From positions 14,853 through 78,852 of the forward strand of contig NZ_JBNPMC010000013.1 of assembly GCF_050313795.1 (NCBI RefSeq): 64,000 nucleotides of DNA, written 5' to 3'. Both the position numbers and the translations under genes were made by a program. Source of the DNA: CAMBRQ01 sp945870325 (lineage in GTDB: Bacteria > Bacillota > Clostridia > Lachnospirales > Lachnospiraceae). Shown here one piece after another: positions 8,754 through 16,691 of the stretch (its first letter is position 1; each line of letters starts with the position of its first letter). The notes beneath the pieces are model-generated. The model worked only from the letters and a program-made list of their open reading frames with translations, had not been told where the DNA came from and ran no database searches.

Positions 8754-9449
8754 ATGTTAAAAGAAAACCTTACATTCGTCGAAAATGAGATTCAGGCTGC
8801 CTGCCAGCGTTCCGGAAGAGACCGGGAAGATGTTACACTAATTGCAGTCAGCAAGACCAAGCCTGTAGAGATGTTAAATGAAGCATATGATCTGGGGGTT
8901 CGCATATTTGGAGAAAATAAAGTTCAGGAACTGGCAGATAAGCATGAAGTTATGCCGAAGGATATCCACTGGCATATGATCGGACATCTCCAGCGTAATA
9001 AAGTGAAGTATATTATTGATAAAGTTGATCTGATCCACTCAGTTGATTCCATACGTCTGGCTGAGACGATTGAGAAAGAAGCAGCCAAACATAATATTAC
9101 TGCCAACATTCTCATTGAAGTGAATGTAGCAAAAGAGGAGAGCAAGTTTGGATTAATGCCGGAAGAACTTGATGAATTTATTACCCAAATTGCAGAATTT
9201 TCTCATATTCATGTAAAAGGACTCATGACAATTGCTCCATTTGTAGATGATCCGGAAGAAAACCGCCCGATTTTCGCACGTTTACGCAAATTATCTGTTG
9301 ACATTGCAAAGAAAAACGTTGATAATATTACTATGAGTATTTTATCTATGGGTATGACCAACGACTATCAGGTTGCCATAGAAGAAGGCGCAACAATGGT
9401 CCGGGTGGGAACCGGAATTTTTGGTGCGCGTGATTATGCTCAAGTATAA
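8754..9449 (+). CDS. yggS: YggS/YlmE family pyridoxal phosphate-binding protein
   Basis: PLP homeostasis protein with an alanine-racemase-like N-terminal barrel. About 231 aa. The PLP lysine lies in LIAVSKTKP; FGENKVQEL, HMIGHLQRNK and the closing VRVGTGIFGAR are family hallmarks. ATG at 8754 is 8 bases from AAGGAG (8740-8745); an in-frame GTG at 8745 overlaps the ribosome site and is rejected. Adjacent to sepF, as ylmE is in Bacillus. Confidence 0.93.
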   Translation: MLKENLTFVENEIQAACQRSGRDREDVTLIAVSKTKPVEMLNEAYDLGVRIFGENKVQELADKHEVMPKDIHWHMIGHLQRNKVKYIIDKVDLIHSVDSIRLAETIEKEAAKHNITANILIEVNVAKEESKFGLMPEELDEFITQIAEFSHIHVKGLMTIAPFVDDPEENRPIFARLRKLSVDIAKKNVDNITMSILSMGMTNDYQVAIEEGATMVRVGTGIFGARDYAQV

Positions 9450-9473
9450 CGGAAGATAGGAGAATTATTTAAC

Positions 9474-10022
9474 ATGGGAGTATTAGATAAGTTTTTAGAT
9501 ATTATGAAACTAAGTGATGATGACGATTACGAGGATGATGATTTCTTCGATGATGATGATTACGAAGAAGATTATGAACCAAAGCCGAAGAGGAATCTAT
9601 TCCGCAAAGACAAGGAAGAGGCTTACGATGATGAAGATGATTATGAACTTCCTGCAAGATCGAAGTCTTCACGTTCTGCTAATAACAATAAGGTAACTCC
9701 GATGCGTCAGCCTGCCAGAAGGAATAATGTCAGCATGGAGGTCTGTGTAATTAAGCCGAATTCCGTTGACGATGCACGTGAGATCACAGAGACTTTATTG
9801 AGTGGACGTACTGTGATTCTGAATCTGGAAGGTCTGGATCTTGAAATTGCACAGCGCATTATTGACTTTACTTCAGGTGCGACCTACGCAATCAGTGGTA
9901 ATCTGCAGAAGATATCCAACTACATATTCTTGGTAACCCCAACGAATGTTGATATCTCCGGTGATTTGCAGGATCTCCTGAATACATCATTTGACGCATC
10001 CTCTATGCGTTCCAGGTTCTAA
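9474..10022 (+). CDS. sepF: Cell division protein SepF
   Basis: Cytoplasmic FtsZ-bundling and membrane-anchoring division protein. 182 aa: an N-terminal amphipathic helix (MGVLDKFLDIMKLS), a very acidic linker rich in Asp/Glu (residues 16-60), a basic Ser/Arg stretch, then the globular SepF domain from about residue 92 (VCVIKPNSVDDAREI) with the conserved ILNLEGLD and DFTSGATYAISG. GGAG lies 9-12 bases before the ATG. The linker is longer and more acidic than in Bacillus. Confidence 0.93.
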   Translation: MGVLDKFLDIMKLSDDDDYEDDDFFDDDDYEEDYEPKPKRNLFRKDKEEAYDDEDDYELPARSKSSRSANNNKVTPMRQPARRNNVSMEVCVIKPNSVDDAREITETLLSGRTVILNLEGLDLEIAQRIIDFTSGATYAISGNLQKISNYIFLVTPTNVDISGDLQDLLNTSFDASSMRSRF

Positions 10023-10025
10023 GTT

Positions 10026-10781
10026 ATGAATAAAGAAGAGACACTGTTACAAAAACGACTGGTTGAATTATCCAGAATCGCATATACGCGCGGGATTGTT
10101 ACGTTCTCTGATTTCCTGAATCTGAATGAATTGAATATACTGCATACTACTCCAAAGAATATGTTTCTCTCTAAGCATGAGACATATGGCGGGTATGACT
10201 TATCAGAGCGTCAGATGGTTGCTTTTCTACCTGATGCTCTTTATTATGACTATCAATATCCCATTCAGATGATCGAGATCTCTCCGGTGAATCGCAAATT
10301 CTCTGAAGAATTGACTCACCGTGATTATCTGGGCGCTGTTATGAATCTTGGAATAGAGCGGTGCAAATTGGGAGATATCATTATAGATGAAGGAAAAGCA
10401 CTGCTTTTTGCTAAAGAGGAATTGGCTGATTATATAATAGAAAATCTTACTCGAATACGTCATACAACCGTACAGGCACACGCTGTATCAGAGTTTGACG
10501 TTACTTATGAGCCAAGATATGAGGAGGTTAAGGGTACTGTTGCATCAATCCGTTTGGATACCGTACTGTCCCTTGCTTATCCTTTGTCACGGAGCAAACT
10601 GACAGCGTACATCGAAGGCGGAAGAGTATTCGTGAATGGAAAACTGATTACCAGCAATGGATACCGTTTAAAAGAAGGAGATATGATTTCCGTTCGTAAG
10701 ATGGGCAGGATTTCTTACACAGGCATACTGTCAGAGACGAAAAAAGGACGATATATGGTAATGATCCGTAAATATATATAA
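10026..10781 (+). CDS. ylmH: YlmH-like RNA-binding protein (S4 domain)
   Basis: 251-aa homologue of Bacillus YlmH, an S4-domain RNA-binding protein of the division cluster; YlmH-type proteins have been linked to ribosome rescue. N-terminal domain to about residue 170, then an S4 domain (VRLDTVLSLAYPLSRSK, GGRVFVNGK, KEGDMISVR) to residue 240. The start is 3 bases after the sepF stop with no strong ribosome site of its own, suggesting translational coupling. Confidence 0.88.
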   Translation: MNKEETLLQKRLVELSRIAYTRGIVTFSDFLNLNELNILHTTPKNMFLSKHETYGGYDLSERQMVAFLPDALYYDYQYPIQMIEISPVNRKFSEELTHRDYLGAVMNLGIERCKLGDIIIDEGKALLFAKEELADYIIENLTRIRHTTVQAHAVSEFDVTYEPRYEEVKGTVASIRLDTVLSLAYPLSRSKLTAYIEGGRVFVNGKLITSNGYRLKEGDMISVRKMGRISYTGILSETKKGRYMVMIRKYI

Positions 10782-10797
10782 AGGAACAAGAATAATA

Positions 10798-11307
10798 ATG
10801 AGAACAGAATCAAAGCGTTATATACATTATCTTGCCGCGCTGGTTGGTGCGGCTATTCTTACAATCATAGATCAAGTCACAAAGCACATAGTGCTTGTGA
10901 ATCTGAAAGGGAATGAGCCTTTTGTAATCTGGGAAGGTGTATTCCAATTGGAATATCTTGAGAACAGAGGGGCTGCTTTTGGCTTGTTCCAGAATCAGCG
11001 TATTTTCTTTCTTGCCAGTGCTGCAATTATCAGTATTGTAGTTGTTATCTTTTATCTGCGAGTACCTATGAACCGCAGATTTCTTCCTCTCAGACTATGT
11101 GCTGTAGGAATTATAGCAGGAGCTTGGGGGAACTGCATTGATAGAATCCGTTTGAACTATGTGGTGGATTTCCTATATTTTAAGTTAATTGATTTTCCCA
11201 TCTTCAATGTGGCGGATATCTATGTTACCGTATCGACATTCATGCTGGCAATCCTGATATGCTTCTATTATAAGGAGGAAGACCTTGAAAGAATTTTTCA
11301 CCGTTGA
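10798..11307 (+). CDS. lspA: Lipoprotein signal peptidase (signal peptidase II)
   Basis: Membrane aspartyl protease that removes signal peptides from diacylated prolipoproteins. 169 aa, four membrane helices. Catalytic aspartates lie in GNCIDRI and FNVADIYV; ENRGAAFG is the third family motif. The usual GGALGN appears as GAWGN. Its 3' end overlaps the next gene by 23 bases and contains that gene's AAGGAGG. Confidence 0.96.
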   Translation: MRTESKRYIHYLAALVGAAILTIIDQVTKHIVLVNLKGNEPFVIWEGVFQLEYLENRGAAFGLFQNQRIFFLASAAIISIVVVIFYLRVPMNRRFLPLRLCAVGIIAGAWGNCIDRIRLNYVVDFLYFKLIDFPIFNVADIYVTVSTFMLAILICFYYKEEDLERIFHR

Positions 11308-12199
11308 GAATCAGGAGGGAGAGCGTATCGATCGCTATCTTTCCGAAGAACTGGAAGACAGATCCAGATCTTATATTCAGAAACTGATAAAAGAACAGTA
11401 TGTAATCGTGAATCAGAGGCCTGTAAAAGCCAATTACAGGCTTTCTTTAGGTGACAGGGTAGAGATAACCCTTCCGGAGGCAAAAGAGCCGGATATCGCC
11501 CCTGAGGACATTCCACTGGATATTCTGTATGAGGATGAAGACATCATTATCGTCAATAAGCCTAAGCAGATGGTAGTACATCCTGCACCGGGACATTACA
11601 GCGGTACGCTGGTGAATGCACTGATGTATCATTGCGGTCAGGAACTTTCCGGTATTAATGGCACGATGCGCCCTGGCATTGTCCATCGGATTGACATGGA
11701 TACCACGGGCTCTCTGATCGTATGTAAGAATGACATGGCACATCAGAGCCTGTCAGAGCAATTAAAGATTCACTCGATTCGTCGAATCTATGTTGCTATT
11801 GTCCACGGCAATATCAAGGAAGAAAGTGGGACTGTCAATGCACCAATTGGAAGGCACCCGACTGAACGCAAGAAGATGAGTATCTATTCTAAGAATGGCA
11901 GAACAGCAATCACTCATTATAAAGTCCTCGAACGTTTCGGAGATTACACTTACGTCCAGTGTGAATTGGAAACGGGACGTACGCATCAGATTCGCGTGCA
12001 TATGGCAAGTATCGGTCACCCGCTTCTTGGAGATCAGGTATACGGTCCTAAAAAATGCCCAATCCCGCATCTGCAAGGACAGACGCTACATGCCAGAACT
12101 TTGGGAATCATCCACCCGCGGACAGGGGGGTACCTAGAGGTAAATGCACCACTTCCAGCATATTTCACCGAATTATTAGACAGACTAATGAAAAATTAA
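11285..12199 (+). CDS. RluD-type 23S rRNA pseudouridine synthase
   Basis: 304-aa pseudouridine synthase of the RluA/RluD family. N-terminal S4 RNA-binding domain (ERIDRYLSEEL), then the catalytic core with GIVHRIDMDTTG, whose Asp is the nucleophile, and the GRTHQIRVH motif. Start is TTG, 6 bases after AAGGAGG at 11272-11278. Following lspA is the common Firmicutes arrangement (ylyB position). Two further pseudouridine synthases lie in this window (38531 and 43582). Confidence 0.92.
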   Translation: MKEFFTVENQEGERIDRYLSEELEDRSRSYIQKLIKEQYVIVNQRPVKANYRLSLGDRVEITLPEAKEPDIAPEDIPLDILYEDEDIIIVNKPKQMVVHPAPGHYSGTLVNALMYHCGQELSGINGTMRPGIVHRIDMDTTGSLIVCKNDMAHQSLSEQLKIHSIRRIYVAIVHGNIKEESGTVNAPIGRHPTERKKMSIYSKNGRTAITHYKVLERFGDYTYVQCELETGRTHQIRVHMASIGHPLLGDQVYGPKKCPIPHLQGQTLHARTLGIIHPRTGGYLEVNAPLPAYFTELLDRLMKN

Positions 12200-12283
12200 T
12201 GTAAAATTTTTCGATAATTCTATACAATTAGTTCTAATTGATATATAATATATTTATAATGATTTAAGAGGAGCGTGATTGGT

Positions 12284-12928
12284 ATGGCAAAGACTAATAC
12301 GATTATAACCATTGGCAGACAATATGGAAGTGCCGGTAGGGAAATTGGCTATAAAGTGGCAAATGACCTGGGTATCAAATTATACGATAAGGAGATGCTC
12401 GACCGTGCTGCGAAGGAGAGTGGCATCTGTCAGGAATTATTCGAGACACATGATGAGAAACCAACGAACAGTTTCTTGTATTCTCTTGTAATGGATACTT
12501 ATTCTCTCGGATATACTTCTGGAAGTTACACAGATATGCCGATTAACCACAAGGTATTCCTTGCTCAATTTGATGCGATCAAGAAGATTGCTGATGAAGG
12601 TCCCTGTATTCTGGTAGGTCGCTGCGCTGATTACGCTCTGGAGGAATATGATAATGTATTAAGTATATTCATTCACGCAGACTTAGATGCACGTATCCGA
12701 AGAATTGCACGAATCTATGATCTTACGGACGCAAAGGCAAAGGATCTGATTCAAAAAACAGACAAGAGACGTTCCAGTTATTATAATTACTATAGCAATA
12801 AGAAGTGGGGCGCTGCCGACAGTTATGATATCTGCCTGGATAGTTCTCTTCTGGGAATCGATGGAACGGCTGATGCGATCAAGCAGTTGGTTGAAATTAA
12901 AGAACGTGAAGGCGACAAGAGATTGTAA
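12284..12928 (+). CDS. Cytidylate kinase-like family protein
   Basis: 214-aa P-loop protein of the cytidylate-kinase-like family. The Walker A region is atypical (GRQYGSAGREIG, residues 9-20), as in this family, followed by LGIKLYDKEMLDRAAKESG and GPCILVGRCADYAL. The true phosphate acceptor is not established for the family. ATG at 12284 is 10 bases from AAGAGGAG; the GTG at 12275 is too close to it. The 84 bases upstream are very AT-rich with several TATAAT-like hexamers and probably hold its promoter. Confidence 0.87.
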   Translation: MAKTNTIITIGRQYGSAGREIGYKVANDLGIKLYDKEMLDRAAKESGICQELFETHDEKPTNSFLYSLVMDTYSLGYTSGSYTDMPINHKVFLAQFDAIKKIADEGPCILVGRCADYALEEYDNVLSIFIHADLDARIRRIARIYDLTDAKAKDLIQKTDKRRSSYYNYYSNKKWGAADSYDICLDSSLLGIDGTADAIKQLVEIKEREGDKRL

Positions 12929-12934
12929 AGATGG

Positions 12935-12965
12935 GGACGTAGTAAAAGTGCATTTTACTACGTCC
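12935..12965. repeat. Perfect 13-bp palindrome with 5-base loop
   Basis: GGACGTAGTAAAA (12935-12947), loop GTGCA, then the exact complement TTTTACTACGTCC (12953-12965). It lies between the convergent cytidylate-kinase-like and TtcA-like genes. Neither side has a run of four or more T, so it is not a standard intrinsic terminator; a dispersed intergenic repeat or mobile-element end is an alternative. Confidence 0.75.
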
Positions 12966-12999
12966 TTAATTAGCAAATGCGGTGTCAATTTTTAACATC

Positions 13000-13034
13000 T
13001 GTGGTGTACCCAAATGTAATATGTGGTGTACCCA
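13000..13034. repeat. Two 13-bp direct repeats, 22 bp apart
   Basis: TGTGGTGTACCCA occurs at 13000-13012 and again at 13022-13034, both preceded by AT-rich sequence; a partial third copy (GCGGTGTCA) is at 12979-12987. Regularly spaced subterminal repeats of this kind are found at ends of some insertion sequences (for example the IS21 family), so this may be a solo element end. No transposase is nearby. Confidence 0.6.
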
Positions 13035-13059
13035 TTCAAAAATCTCAAGGATATTCTCA

Positions 13060-13794
13060 CTATCTTACATGTGGAACCCTCTCTGGCCATCCTTGTATAT
13101 TCCCATTCAAAATCGCAGTAAACATCCTCTGTTTTGCTCCGGGATGCTCTTGATTCAACTGCTTCACCAGTTCTTTTGCATATTGCCGCTTGGTATAGCC
13201 GTCAATCGGACAACGGCTCTTAACCACCGGAAGATTGTACTTATTCTTGAACCCAATCACATCTGCCTCATCTACGAACATAATCGGACGAATCACGGTC
13301 AACTCCATGCGATCCAGGTAGGACTTCGGTGAAAAGGAATAGAAACGTCCTTCAAAAAGCATGGATAATAGCATTGTCTCAATAATATCATCCTTGTGGT
13401 GTGCATATGCAACCTTATTACATCCCATTTCTTTTACAGCCTGATTTAGAGCACCTTTTCTCATCTTTGCACAAAGAGAGCAGGGATTACTTTCTTTTCG
13501 CTCTTCAAACAGGATATGGGCAATATCTGTTTTGACAATATGATAAGGAACACCAAGTTCTCTGCAAAGTTCTGATACTGGTGTAAAATCGCATTCAGAA
13601 TAGCCAAGATCCACGGTAATCGCACTTAGTTCAAAATGCTTAGGATAGAAGCGCTTCAATCCATGCAGAGCATATAATAGCGTCAGACTGTCCTTTCCGC
13701 CGGAGATGCCTACTGCTATGTGGTCTCCTTCATCGATCATTGTATATTCGTCTACGGCTTTTCGCGTATAACTCAGAAGTTGCTGCAATTTCAT
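13060..13794 (-). CDS. TtcA-like tRNA thiolation PP-loop protein
   Basis: 244-aa PP-loop ATP pyrophosphatase related to TtcA, which makes 2-thiocytidine at tRNA position 32 using an Fe-S cluster. The PP-loop is SGGKDS (residues 31-36). Cysteines in PCSLC and the later KSRCPIDG match the three cluster ligands of TtcA. MGCNKVAYAHHKDD is the typical middle motif. Called as family member; the exact tRNA substrate is inferred. GAAAGGAC lies upstream of the ATG. Stop is beside the repeat region at 13000-13034. Confidence 0.78.
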   Translation of the reverse strand: MKLQQLLSYTRKAVDEYTMIDEGDHIAVGISGGKDSLTLLYALHGLKRFYPKHFELSAITVDLGYSECDFTPVSELCRELGVPYHIVKTDIAHILFEERKESNPCSLCAKMRKGALNQAVKEMGCNKVAYAHHKDDIIETMLLSMLFEGRFYSFSPKSYLDRMELTVIRPIMFVDEADVIGFKNKYNLPVVKSRCPIDGYTKRQYAKELVKQLNQEHPGAKQRMFTAILNGNIQGWPERVPHVR

Positions 13795-13935
13795 CTGTTA
13801 CTAGTCCTTTCTTAATTAGTGTTTTATTACGAACTCTCAATTGTTGAGAAGTACTATTGGCTTAAAGGTTTCTGACTGTTTTGACTAAACCCTTCATATA
13901 GAGTACATGATATGAGACAAATTTACAAGAAATAT

Positions 13936-14994
13936 TTAAGACTCCCGCAGTTTCACAGCCGATGCCGCCTGCCGGCGTCTGTTCTCATCAATTGCAGCAT
14001 AGTGTTTTTTTGTTGTATTCACATCTTTGTGCCCTAATACATCTGCTACAAGATAGATATCCCCGGTTTCCTTATATAGTGAAGTACCATAAGTACTACG
14101 AAGTTTATGAGGGGTTATCTTTTTGTTAGGTGTGACCTGACGGGAATACTTCTTCACCATATTTTCTACAGCCTGTACACCCATACGTTTCTTCTGAGTC
14201 GATAGAAATAACGCATTTTCATGGCCGGAGAGGGGAGTAGTTGCCTTTCTATCACCTTCTATATAATTGATTAGTGCATCTGCAACCTCATCACCAAAAT
14301 ACACAACCATCTGATTGCCGCCCTTACGGGTAACTGTAATTCCATTATTTTTAAAATCAACATCCGTAAGATCCAGTCCCACACATTCTGATACACGGAT
14401 CCCGGTCCCTAAAAGCAAAGTTAGAATCGCGAGATCACGCTCCCGGGTCTTATGATAATATGTAAGTGCCTGTCCTGACAACTGGCTGCCACAATTCTCT
14501 ACATAATCAAGAAGCATGGAAACTTCATCCGTATCCAAACGTATGATTGCCTTTTCATGAAGTTTTGGCATATCAACCAATAAAGTTGGATTCTTTGTAA
14601 TAACCTGATGCTTGTAATAGTAATTATAAAAACTTCGCAACGCCGACATCTTTCTGGCGAGACCCTTTTCGCTATTTGTGATTAATTCATTATCCTTAGT
14701 ATATACTTTCAGATACTCCATATATTCCTCAATATCCACAGGCTCCAGTTTCTCCAGATCATCGACCTGAAATTGTTCAATCGTATAATTCTTGTATACA
14801 GGATTGTTCTCCATTAAAAAATGAAAAAACACACGAATATCATAGGCATAATTGATTCTTGTTCTTGCTGAAGATTTTGGCTCAATTGCACGGAAATAGT
14901 CTTTTGCAAATGGCGGCAAAGTTTTTAAAACTTCTCTGAGACGTATGGTCTGATCGATCCTTGTCTGTTCATGATATGTTCTTGTATCTGCCAT
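13936..14994 (-). CDS. Tyrosine recombinase (XerC/XerD-like)
   Basis: 352-aa tyrosine recombinase. N-terminal SAM-like domain (about 25-135), catalytic domain 145-345. All catalytic residues are present: Arg200 (GTGIRVSE), Lys224 (TRKGG), His296 and Arg299 (HKLRS), His322 (LGH) and the nucleophile Tyr332 (KKHY). Somewhat longer than XerC or XerD (about 300 aa). No excisionase, attachment repeat, phage or conjugation gene is nearby, and the neighbours are housekeeping genes, so a chromosomal role is more likely than an element integrase. Promoter: extended -10 TGATATAAT at 15027-15035 on this strand, with weak -35. Confidence 0.85.
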   Translation of the reverse strand: MADTRTYHEQTRIDQTIRLREVLKTLPPFAKDYFRAIEPKSSARTRINYAYDIRVFFHFLMENNPVYKNYTIEQFQVDDLEKLEPVDIEEYMEYLKVYTKDNELITNSEKGLARKMSALRSFYNYYYKHQVITKNPTLLVDMPKLHEKAIIRLDTDEVSMLLDYVENCGSQLSGQALTYYHKTRERDLAILTLLLGTGIRVSECVGLDLTDVDFKNNGITVTRKGGNQMVVYFGDEVADALINYIEGDRKATTPLSGHENALFLSTQKKRMGVQAVENMVKKYSRQVTPNKKITPHKLRSTYGTSLYKETGDIYLVADVLGHKDVNTTKKHYAAIDENRRRQAASAVKLRES

Positions 14995-15356
14995 GTTTTT
15001 ATTCCCACCTTATCTAAATATCAATTATTATATCATAATCCTGTTTTTTAGTCTATATCTTTTGGAAAAATCGGTATTTGTCGTATAGATCTATTTGAGT
15101 GGTAAAACCACTTTAGTAAATTATTACCTCCCTGTAACAACAGGTTAATTCTTCTCTATAGAGTAAAAGGCAATAACCTGCTACCAAGGAATCCTTGATA
15201 ATGTTGGTTATTGCCATGGGTGAGTATAATATATATAAGATGATCTAACTCTTATATACCAACAATAATAAAGAAATGATTATATAATATATTAAAATAT
15301 CTCAAGTTTCTGCATAACTAAATCATAAGGAAAACATTAAAACACCATTAAAACAC
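14995..15356. other. Intergenic region with a cluster of hairpins, no gene
   Basis: Holds the recombinase promoter (15027-15055) and four inverted repeats in 120 bases: AGTGGT/ACCACT (15098-15112), CCTGT/ACAGG (15131-15144 region), CTCTATAGAG (15154-15163 region), and the exact 10-bp arms GGCAATAACC (15169-15178) and GGTTATTGCC (15206-15215) enclosing a smaller CAAGGA/TCCTTG hairpin. On the minus strand the last is followed by TTTTAC, so it can serve as terminator of yneA. The rest to 15356 is AT-rich with no reading frame. Confidence 0.6.
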
Positions 15357-15716
15357 TTATTGAAATACCGTGTCATAATAAGCCACTGTCAGATACTGTT
15401 CATCCTGAATATCATCGGACTCCAATCCATTAATATCTTTTAGTTCATAGATATACTCATAAATAGAATCATAGTTCTCATCCATATATTTCTCCGCAAT
15501 TCCCCAAAGCGTGTCACCGGATGTAATCTCTATGCTTGTATAATACTTATGCTGTACAGGAGCCTCCTCAGAGTTACCATGTGCATCAACAAAATCATTA
15601 CTTAAAAAGATACTCAATCCAAATACCAAAACACAGGCTGTGAGCATTAATATCATCTTTTTCATATATACCTGTCTTCTTCTCTTGCTTGCTGCGTGTA
15701 ATCTGTGTGCATTCAT
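15357..15716 (-). CDS. yneA: YneA-like SOS cell-division suppressor (LysM protein)
   Basis: 119-aa protein: basic N-terminus, one membrane helix (about 20-38), short linker, and a single LysM domain (58-113; ITSGDTLWGIAEKY). It is divergent from lexA, the place and design of YneA, which delays division during SOS in Bacillus. Start at 15716 is set by AAGGAGGAG 7 bases upstream; the frame extends farther upstream but through the promoter. The promoter is a perfect TTGACA-17-TATAAT whose spacer is a full LexA box (see 15793-15821), so strong SOS induction is expected. Confidence 0.82.
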   Translation of the reverse strand: MNAHRLHAASKRRRQVYMKKMILMLTACVLVFGLSIFLSNDFVDAHGNSEEAPVQHKYYTSIEITSGDTLWGIAEKYMDENYDSIYEYIYELKDINGLESDDIQDEQYLTVAYYDTVFQ

Positions 15717-15771
15717 GATACTCTCCTCCTTAAATATATTCTTCCCCTCATGAATCAAAAAACATTTGTTC

Positions 15772-15785
15772 CGAACAACTGTTCT
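15772..15785. promoter_or_regulatory. LexA (SOS) box, near-consensus
   Basis: CGAACAACTGTTCT against the Gram-positive SOS box CGAACRNRYGTTYG: mismatches only at positions 8 and 14. It lies just downstream of the yneA -10, a second repressor site for that promoter. A weaker half-site match (AAAACATTTGTTCC) abuts it at 15759-15772. Confidence 0.75.
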
Positions 15786-15792
15786 GTAATGT

Positions 15793-15821
15793 ATTATATA
15801 TTCCGAACGGACGTTTGTCAA
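15793..15821 (-). promoter_or_regulatory. yneA promoter, consensus sigma-A
   Basis: On the minus strand TTGACA (15821-15816), 17-base spacer, TATAAT (15798-15793): both hexamers perfect. The spacer contains the perfect LexA box at 15804-15817. Confidence 0.88.
15804..15817. promoter_or_regulatory. LexA (SOS) box, perfect consensus
   Basis: CGAACGGACGTTTG matches CGAACRNRYGTTYG at every position. It sits inside the spacer and touches the -35 of the yneA promoter, so bound LexA would exclude RNA polymerase. Confidence 0.88.
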
Positions 15822-15840
15822 TACTTCAATCCAAATTATT

Positions 15841-15867
15841 CGAACATATTTTCTAAACATTTGTTTG
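15841..15867. promoter_or_regulatory. Two weak LexA-box-like sites at lexA promoter
   Basis: CGAACATATTTTCT (15841-15854) has two mismatches to the SOS box, and TAAACATTTGTTTG (15854-15867) three. The second overlaps the lexA -35 hexamer, the expected place for autoregulation. Confidence 0.55.
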
Positions 15868-15893
15868 CTTTTTATATATTGCTATGTTAAAAT
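15865..15893 (+). promoter_or_regulatory. lexA promoter
   Basis: TTGCTT (15865-15870), 17-base spacer, TAAAAT (15888-15893), with TG one base before the -10 (extended -10). About 38 bases then lead to the lexA ribosome site. Confidence 0.7.
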
Positions 15894-15937
15894 ATCAATA
15901 TCAACATGTTCGTGCATACGATAAAAAGGAGGTTTCT

Positions 15938-16552
15938 ATGGGACAGGGTAAAATAAGTCCAAAGCAGCAGGAAATATTAGAATATATTAAGTCACAGATC
16001 TTAGAGAGAGGATTCCCACCGGCAGTTCGAGATATCTGCGAGGCTGTTCATCTGAAATCCACATCTTCTGTTCACTCACATCTGGAGACACTGGAGAAGA
16101 ATGGCTACATACGGCGAGATCCAACGAAGCCAAGGGCAATTGAGATTTTGGATGATTCTTTCAATTTTATGCGTCGTGAGATGGTAAATGTTCCGATGGT
16201 TGGACGTGTAGCTGCAGGCGAACCGATTTTGGCAGAACAGAATATTGAGAACTACTTCCCTATTCCGATGGAATACATGCCGAACAATCAGACCTTCATG
16301 CTTAAGGTAAAAGGTGAAAGTATGATTAATGCCGGCATCTTAGACGGTGATATGGTACTTGTAGAGCAACGTTCTACTGCACGTAATGGCGAGATGGTGG
16401 TAGCCCTTATTGATGATGGTGCCACTGTGAAGACTTTCTATAGGGAAGAGGGTGTTATTCGTCTTCAGCCGGAGAATGATACTATGGATCCCATTATTGT
16501 ACCTGATGTCGTGATTCTTGGAAAAGTTATCGGTGTTTTTAGATTTTTATAA
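15938..16552 (+). CDS. lexA: LexA repressor (SOS regulator, self-cleaving)
   Basis: Transcriptional repressor of the DNA-damage response that cleaves itself when RecA filaments form. 204 aa. Winged-helix DNA-binding domain 1-70 (GFPPAVRDICEAVHLKSTSSVHSHLETL), cleavage site Ala93-Gly94 (VAAGEP), catalytic Ser128 (KGESM) and Lys165 (ATVKTF). ATG at 15938 follows AAAGGAGG; an in-frame ATG at 15884 overlaps the promoter and is rejected. Divergent from yneA, with shared SOS boxes between. Confidence 0.97.
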   Translation: MGQGKISPKQQEILEYIKSQILERGFPPAVRDICEAVHLKSTSSVHSHLETLEKNGYIRRDPTKPRAIEILDDSFNFMRREMVNVPMVGRVAAGEPILAEQNIENYFPIPMEYMPNNQTFMLKVKGESMINAGILDGDMVLVEQRSTARNGEMVVALIDDGATVKTFYREEGVIRLQPENDTMDPIIVPDVVILGKVIGVFRFL

Positions 16553-16602
16553 ATAGTCATTTAAAAAGATTGTATTTACCAGGAGTAGTTATTTTTATAG
16601 AA

Positions 16603-16654
16603 AAGAAGCATAGCCCATGCAAATAAACTAATATTTACATGAGTTATGCTTCTT
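16603..16654. terminator. Shared terminator hairpin between lexA and rsfS
   Basis: AAGAAGCATA (16603-16612) pairs with TATGCTTCTT (16645-16654), with an inner CATG/CATG pairing. Read on the minus strand it is followed by TTTTC, read on the plus strand by CTCTAT, so it mainly serves the rsfS operon and probably both convergent genes. Confidence 0.7.
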
Positions 16655-16691
16655 CTCTATGAACAATATACTTTGTTCAAAAAAGTATCTT

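Noticed and set aside
12935..12965. Standard intrinsic terminator
   Set aside because: The stem is strong but neither strand has a run of T after it; kept as a repeat instead.
13936..14994. Prophage or integrative element around the tyrosine recombinase
   Set aside because: No phage, conjugation, excisionase or attachment-repeat evidence, and the neighbours (TtcA-like, yneA, lexA) are chromosomal.
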